Source: a virus
Virus record (IMG/VR): IMGVR_UViG_3300024357_000031
Span: 1-23,794 of that record
Reading direction: 5' to 3' (one strand)
DNA length: 23,794 nucleotides
Each line of letters opens with the position of its first letter. Positions within the stretch are counted from its first letter, which is position 1. Both the position numbers and the translations under genes were made by a program. Below, one piece after another: positions 21,528-23,794 of the stretch. The notes beneath the pieces are model-generated. The model was not told the origin of the DNA and did no database searches. It worked only from the letters and a program-made list of their open reading frames with translations.

Positions 21528-23378
21528 TTCTTTTGTGTATAATAATGATGTTCTATTTGGATATTGTAGATGCTTCTTTAAAATATCAGTTTCATTGTCA
21601 TCTATAAACTCTCTTAGTTTAATTTCGTTTTTAGTACCAATTTGTTCTAATGTTATAATAGTAAAATTACGCCCGCCTTCCATTTTTTTAGTTTCTGTTT
21701 TCACAACTTTGTATTTATTATTAGATGGTAAAAGTACTTCATGTTGACCAGACCAACTTCCAAAATCATCACCAACCATACTATTTTTATTTTTAGCAGA
21801 TACATTATCCACATTTGCATTCATACAAAATCCATTGAATGTATTTTTTGAATTTACCACTTTTATTATTATAGATTGGTTATTTGATTTATTTACCAAT
21901 GCGTTTGCGTTACCAACATTATTAGCAAATTCAGTAGCTGTTGTTACATCAAATGAAAATGAAGATATTGGTAAATCAATAGTACTACCTTCTTTAAAAG
22001 ATTTCATAAATTTAGAATAATCAGAAGAATTCATAGCCATACCTCTATACAACGCATTTGTATGAACTGCAGGTGGTGGGTCTGATTTTAACATTTCATC
22101 AATTCTATTTAATGCATCTTTATTTATCATTGATTGATATGAGAACATATCATTTATATAATTCTTATTTTTCTTAGCTTGCGCTTTAACCCATTTAGCT
22201 TGATTTTTATCATTAGCTTGTGAAATATCTACAAAAGAATTATCCTTATCATCACCCTTTTCTTTTTTAATAAAATTACGAAGTCCACCATCTACAGTTG
22301 TTGGATTTTCTAATTCACTCTGCATTGTTTTATTCCAATCATCATCCGAAAGGTTTTTGTATTTTAATGGATATGCTAATTGTAAACTTGATAATTCATC
22401 CATACTATCAAGTTCATTATCCCTTCCAAAAAGAATAGTATTTCCTAATCTAGACAATACAAACTCTGTTAAATTTTTAAAACCCCACTCTTTTAAATCT
22501 TCCTCATTTGGAGTAAATCCAGATATATCAAGAAACATTTCAGGATGTGATAATACTCTGTTTACATCTATCTTAAATTTGTTTGCCACCTTTGCTACTT
22601 GTGCCGGAGTAAATGTTTCACTACCTATAATTTTATGCTTTATTTTTGTAAGTGCATTTGTTATATCTTTAGTAGTATCTTTATTATATAATTTGGTTTT
22701 ATCCGTTTCAGCTTTAGCTACTTTTTTATCTGCTTGCGTTTGAATTTCATTCGGGTCAATTCCTTTCTTAATTACATTTGCTTGTTTGTTTGAACTATCG
22801 GAATATACTTTGTAATAATAATCATCTGGAGTAACTCCATCAGGTGCATATTGTTTTGTTTCTAAATCTGATAAAATTAAATTAGCCATTAATTCTGATA
22901 CAGATTGCTTTCTACCATCTTTATCTTTTATTTTAGTAGTTGCTCCTAATTTATTTATAAGATTTAAATCGATACCATATTCGTCAGCAGTTGTTTTTAT
23001 TATTTCTGGAGTTATATTTGATTGATAGAATCTAACATCCCTTACAATCTTACCATTTTTATTTTTTCTACTAAGAGTAATTAATGTATCACCATATTCT
23101 GCAGTACTGATTGCTTTTGCCGTTTCATCCGATGGTTCATTTTTTTTATCAATTGTACCACCTCTTTCCTTTTCGTAATCACCTTTAAATAAGTCAGAGG
23201 ATTTTGGCGTTTCTACATCCTTTCCCTTTATTTGAGGGTTTTCATGTGTACCATTTTTAACTGCTGTATCTAAATTATCTTTGGTATCAAAATATACCAA
23301 TTTACCCGTTTTTTTGGATATTGCAGAAAAATCCGTTGTTTTTGGTTTAGCTTCAAATAATTCCCTAAGTAAAATCAT
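21516..23378 (-). CDS. Large protein with C-terminal mono-ADP-ribosyltransferase domain, possibly virion-packaged
   Basis: This 620-residue protein has a C-terminal domain (about 435-580) with the R-S-E layout of ADP-ribosyltransferases: LYRGM (Arg445), ISSFSFD (Ser473, Ser475; the S-T-S position) and GQHEVLLP (Gln545, Glu547). The pair reads Q-x-E rather than E-x-E. In known toxins E-x-E enzymes modify Arg, while Q-x-E enzymes such as C3 modify Asn or other residues. The N-terminus MILLRELFEA resembles that of T4 Alt and contains L-F-E before Ala, fitting the T4 prohead protease site L/I-x-E. Residues 20-400 are Lys/Asp/Asn-rich and unrecognised. A capsid-packaged, injected toxin-like enzyme acting on host proteins early in infection, like Alt, is inferred. 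It is flanked by terminators on both sides. Confidence 0.72.
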   Translation of the reverse strand: MILLRELFEAKPKTTDFSAISKKTGKLVYFDTKDNLDTAVKNGTHENPQIKGKDVETPKSSDLFKGDYEKERGGTIDKKNEPSDETAKAISTAEYGDTLITLSRKNKNGKIVRDVRFYQSNITPEIIKTTADEYGIDLNLINKLGATTKIKDKDGRKQSVSELMANLILSDLETKQYAPDGVTPDDYYYKVYSDSSNKQANVIKKGIDPNEIQTQADKKVAKAETDKTKLYNKDTTKDITNALTKIKHKIIGSETFTPAQVAKVANKFKIDVNRVLSHPEMFLDISGFTPNEEDLKEWGFKNLTEFVLSRLGNTILFGRDNELDSMDELSSLQLAYPLKYKNLSDDDWNKTMQSELENPTTVDGGLRNFIKKEKGDDKDNSFVDISQANDKNQAKWVKAQAKKNKNYINDMFSYQSMINKDALNRIDEMLKSDPPPAVHTNALYRGMAMNSSDYSKFMKSFKEGSTIDLPISSFSFDVTTATEFANNVGNANALVNKSNNQSIIIKVVNSKNTFNGFCMNANVDNVSAKNKNSMVGDDFGSWSGQHEVLLPSNNKYKVVKTETKKMEGGRNFTIITLEQIGTKNEIKLREFIDDNETDILKKHLQYPNRTSLLYTKEGEN

Positions 23379-23398
23379 ACATATAAATATAAAGCAAT

Positions 23399-23421
23399 AA
23401 AAAAGGGAGTATTTAACTCCC
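23399..23421 (-). terminator. Intrinsic terminator after the GH19 gene
   Basis: The minus strand reads GGGAGT-TAAAT-ACTCCC then TTTTTTA. The stem is 23421-23416 with 23410-23405, with a 5-base loop and a T6 run. It lies 6 bases past the stop at 23428. Confidence 0.85.
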
Positions 23422-23427
23422 TTTCTT

Positions 23428-23794
23428 TTATGCTAATAAAGAGTAATACTCCTTAAAGTGTTTAATTCTATCAGGCAATCCAATAGTACCGCCATTTACT
23501 CTTTTAGTAATAGATGTTACAACTGCATCAGTTGCACCACCATCAGCCATTATATGTAGTTTATTCTTATTGAAGAACCAAGCTGCTGATAATAATGCGT
23601 ATTTCTCAGCTACCACCTGTGGGTTTGCTGTTACATCTTCTCCGATTGATTTACCAAATGCAGTGTAGTTATCTCTTCCTGTTAATTGAATAAATCCACG
23701 GCCACAAAACTTTGCACCATCTCCAGAAGATTCAGGTCCGTTACCCATTCTACCACCATATACTAAGTTTGCAATCTTTTCAGGCTTTCTAGCA
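23428..23794 (-). CDS. Glycoside hydrolase family 19 (chitinase/endolysin-type), 5' end outside window
   Basis: The frame is open to the right edge (first full codon at 23793), so the N-terminal part with the first catalytic Glu is missing. What is visible reads ARKPEKIANLVYGGRMGNGP, then SSGDGAKFCGRGFIQLTGRDNY, the core of GH19 enzymes (GDG..RGRG.IQLTGR.NY). It is followed by the typical AAWFFNKN and VTSITKRVNGGTIGLPDR helices. Phage GH19 proteins cut peptidoglycan glycan strands for lysis or entry. An internal Met at 23748 is not the start, because conserved sequence continues upstream of it. It is terminated by the hairpin at 23399-23421. Confidence 0.9.
   Translation of the reverse strand, partial: ARKPEKIANLVYGGRMGNGPESSGDGAKFCGRGFIQLTGRDNYTAFGKSIGEDVTANPQVVAEKYALLSAAWFFNKNKLHIMADGGATDAVVTSITKRVNGGTIGLPDRIKHFKEYYSLLA

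Noticed and set aside
22357-22743. 128-codon plus-strand open frame
   Set aside because: It lies opposite the 620-residue ADP-ribosyltransferase gene. Its translation is a shadow of that Lys/Asp/Asn-rich sequence with no recognisable domain, and nothing else in the window is on the plus strand.
1-23794. CRISPR arrays, tRNAs, insertion sequences and attachment sites
   Set aside because: I saw no regularly spaced repeats of the right length, no cloverleaf-like segments with CCA ends, no transposase and no long terminal repeats. I could not run a dedicated search.

Overview
This window is a stretch of a large, AT-rich, T4-like phage genome, most likely from a phage of a Bacteroidota host. The T4 link is the replisome. 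The window holds a family B polymerase (gp43), sliding clamp (gp45), both clamp-loader subunits (gp44 and gp62), a DnaB-like helicase (gp41), a UvsX/RecA recombinase, a T4 RNase H-type 5' nuclease and a gp32-like single-strand binding protein. The host inference rests on promoters: seven sites match the Bacteroidota primary-sigma pattern TTTG, 19-20 bases, TAnnTTTG. Shine-Dalgarno sequences are also generally absent, and one small gene resembles the histone H1-like Hc1 proteins common in Bacteroidota. Every gene I can support is on the minus strand, so transcription runs from high to low coordinates. I see no tRNA, CRISPR array or insertion sequence.

In the direction of transcription: (i) 23794-21504 has the 3' end of a GH19 endolysin/chitinase-type gene and a 620-residue protein with a C-terminal ADP-ribosyltransferase domain and a capsid-targeting-like N-terminus, each followed by a hairpin terminator. 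(ii) 21502-16613 is a replication/recombination unit: two tandem promoters, SSB, RecA/UvsX, 5' nuclease, an internal promoter, helicase, a 57-residue H1-like protein and a terminator. (iii) 16542-12060 opens with a class II (B12-dependent) ribonucleotide reductase, a DUF5522-like Cys-rich protein and a thioredoxin. It continues into a DNA-modification-like cassette: a small HTH protein coupled to a Mom-like protein, then an internal promoter, a Lys-rich protein and a second Mom-like protein. (iv) 12020-6659 has a DUF262-HNH nuclease (GmrSD-like), a GT-B glycosyltransferase and the polymerase. (v) 6658-2147 has the clamp, a DUF4338 (DruA-like) protein, an unknown protein, dUTPase, gp44, a Zn-ribbon protein and gp62. 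(vi) 2145-1 has a Cas4/AddB-like Fe-S nuclease, a ribbon-helix-helix protein and a second glycosyltransferase that runs off the window.

The genes suggest a phage that makes its own dNTPs (reductase plus thioredoxin, dUTPase), replicates with a T4-type machine, and probably decorates or protects its DNA. Two Mom-like proteins, two glycosyltransferases, a DruA-like protein and a putative modification-sensing nuclease lie within about 14 kb among housekeeping replication genes. That combination is the most promising candidate for an undescribed system here, but its function is inferred.
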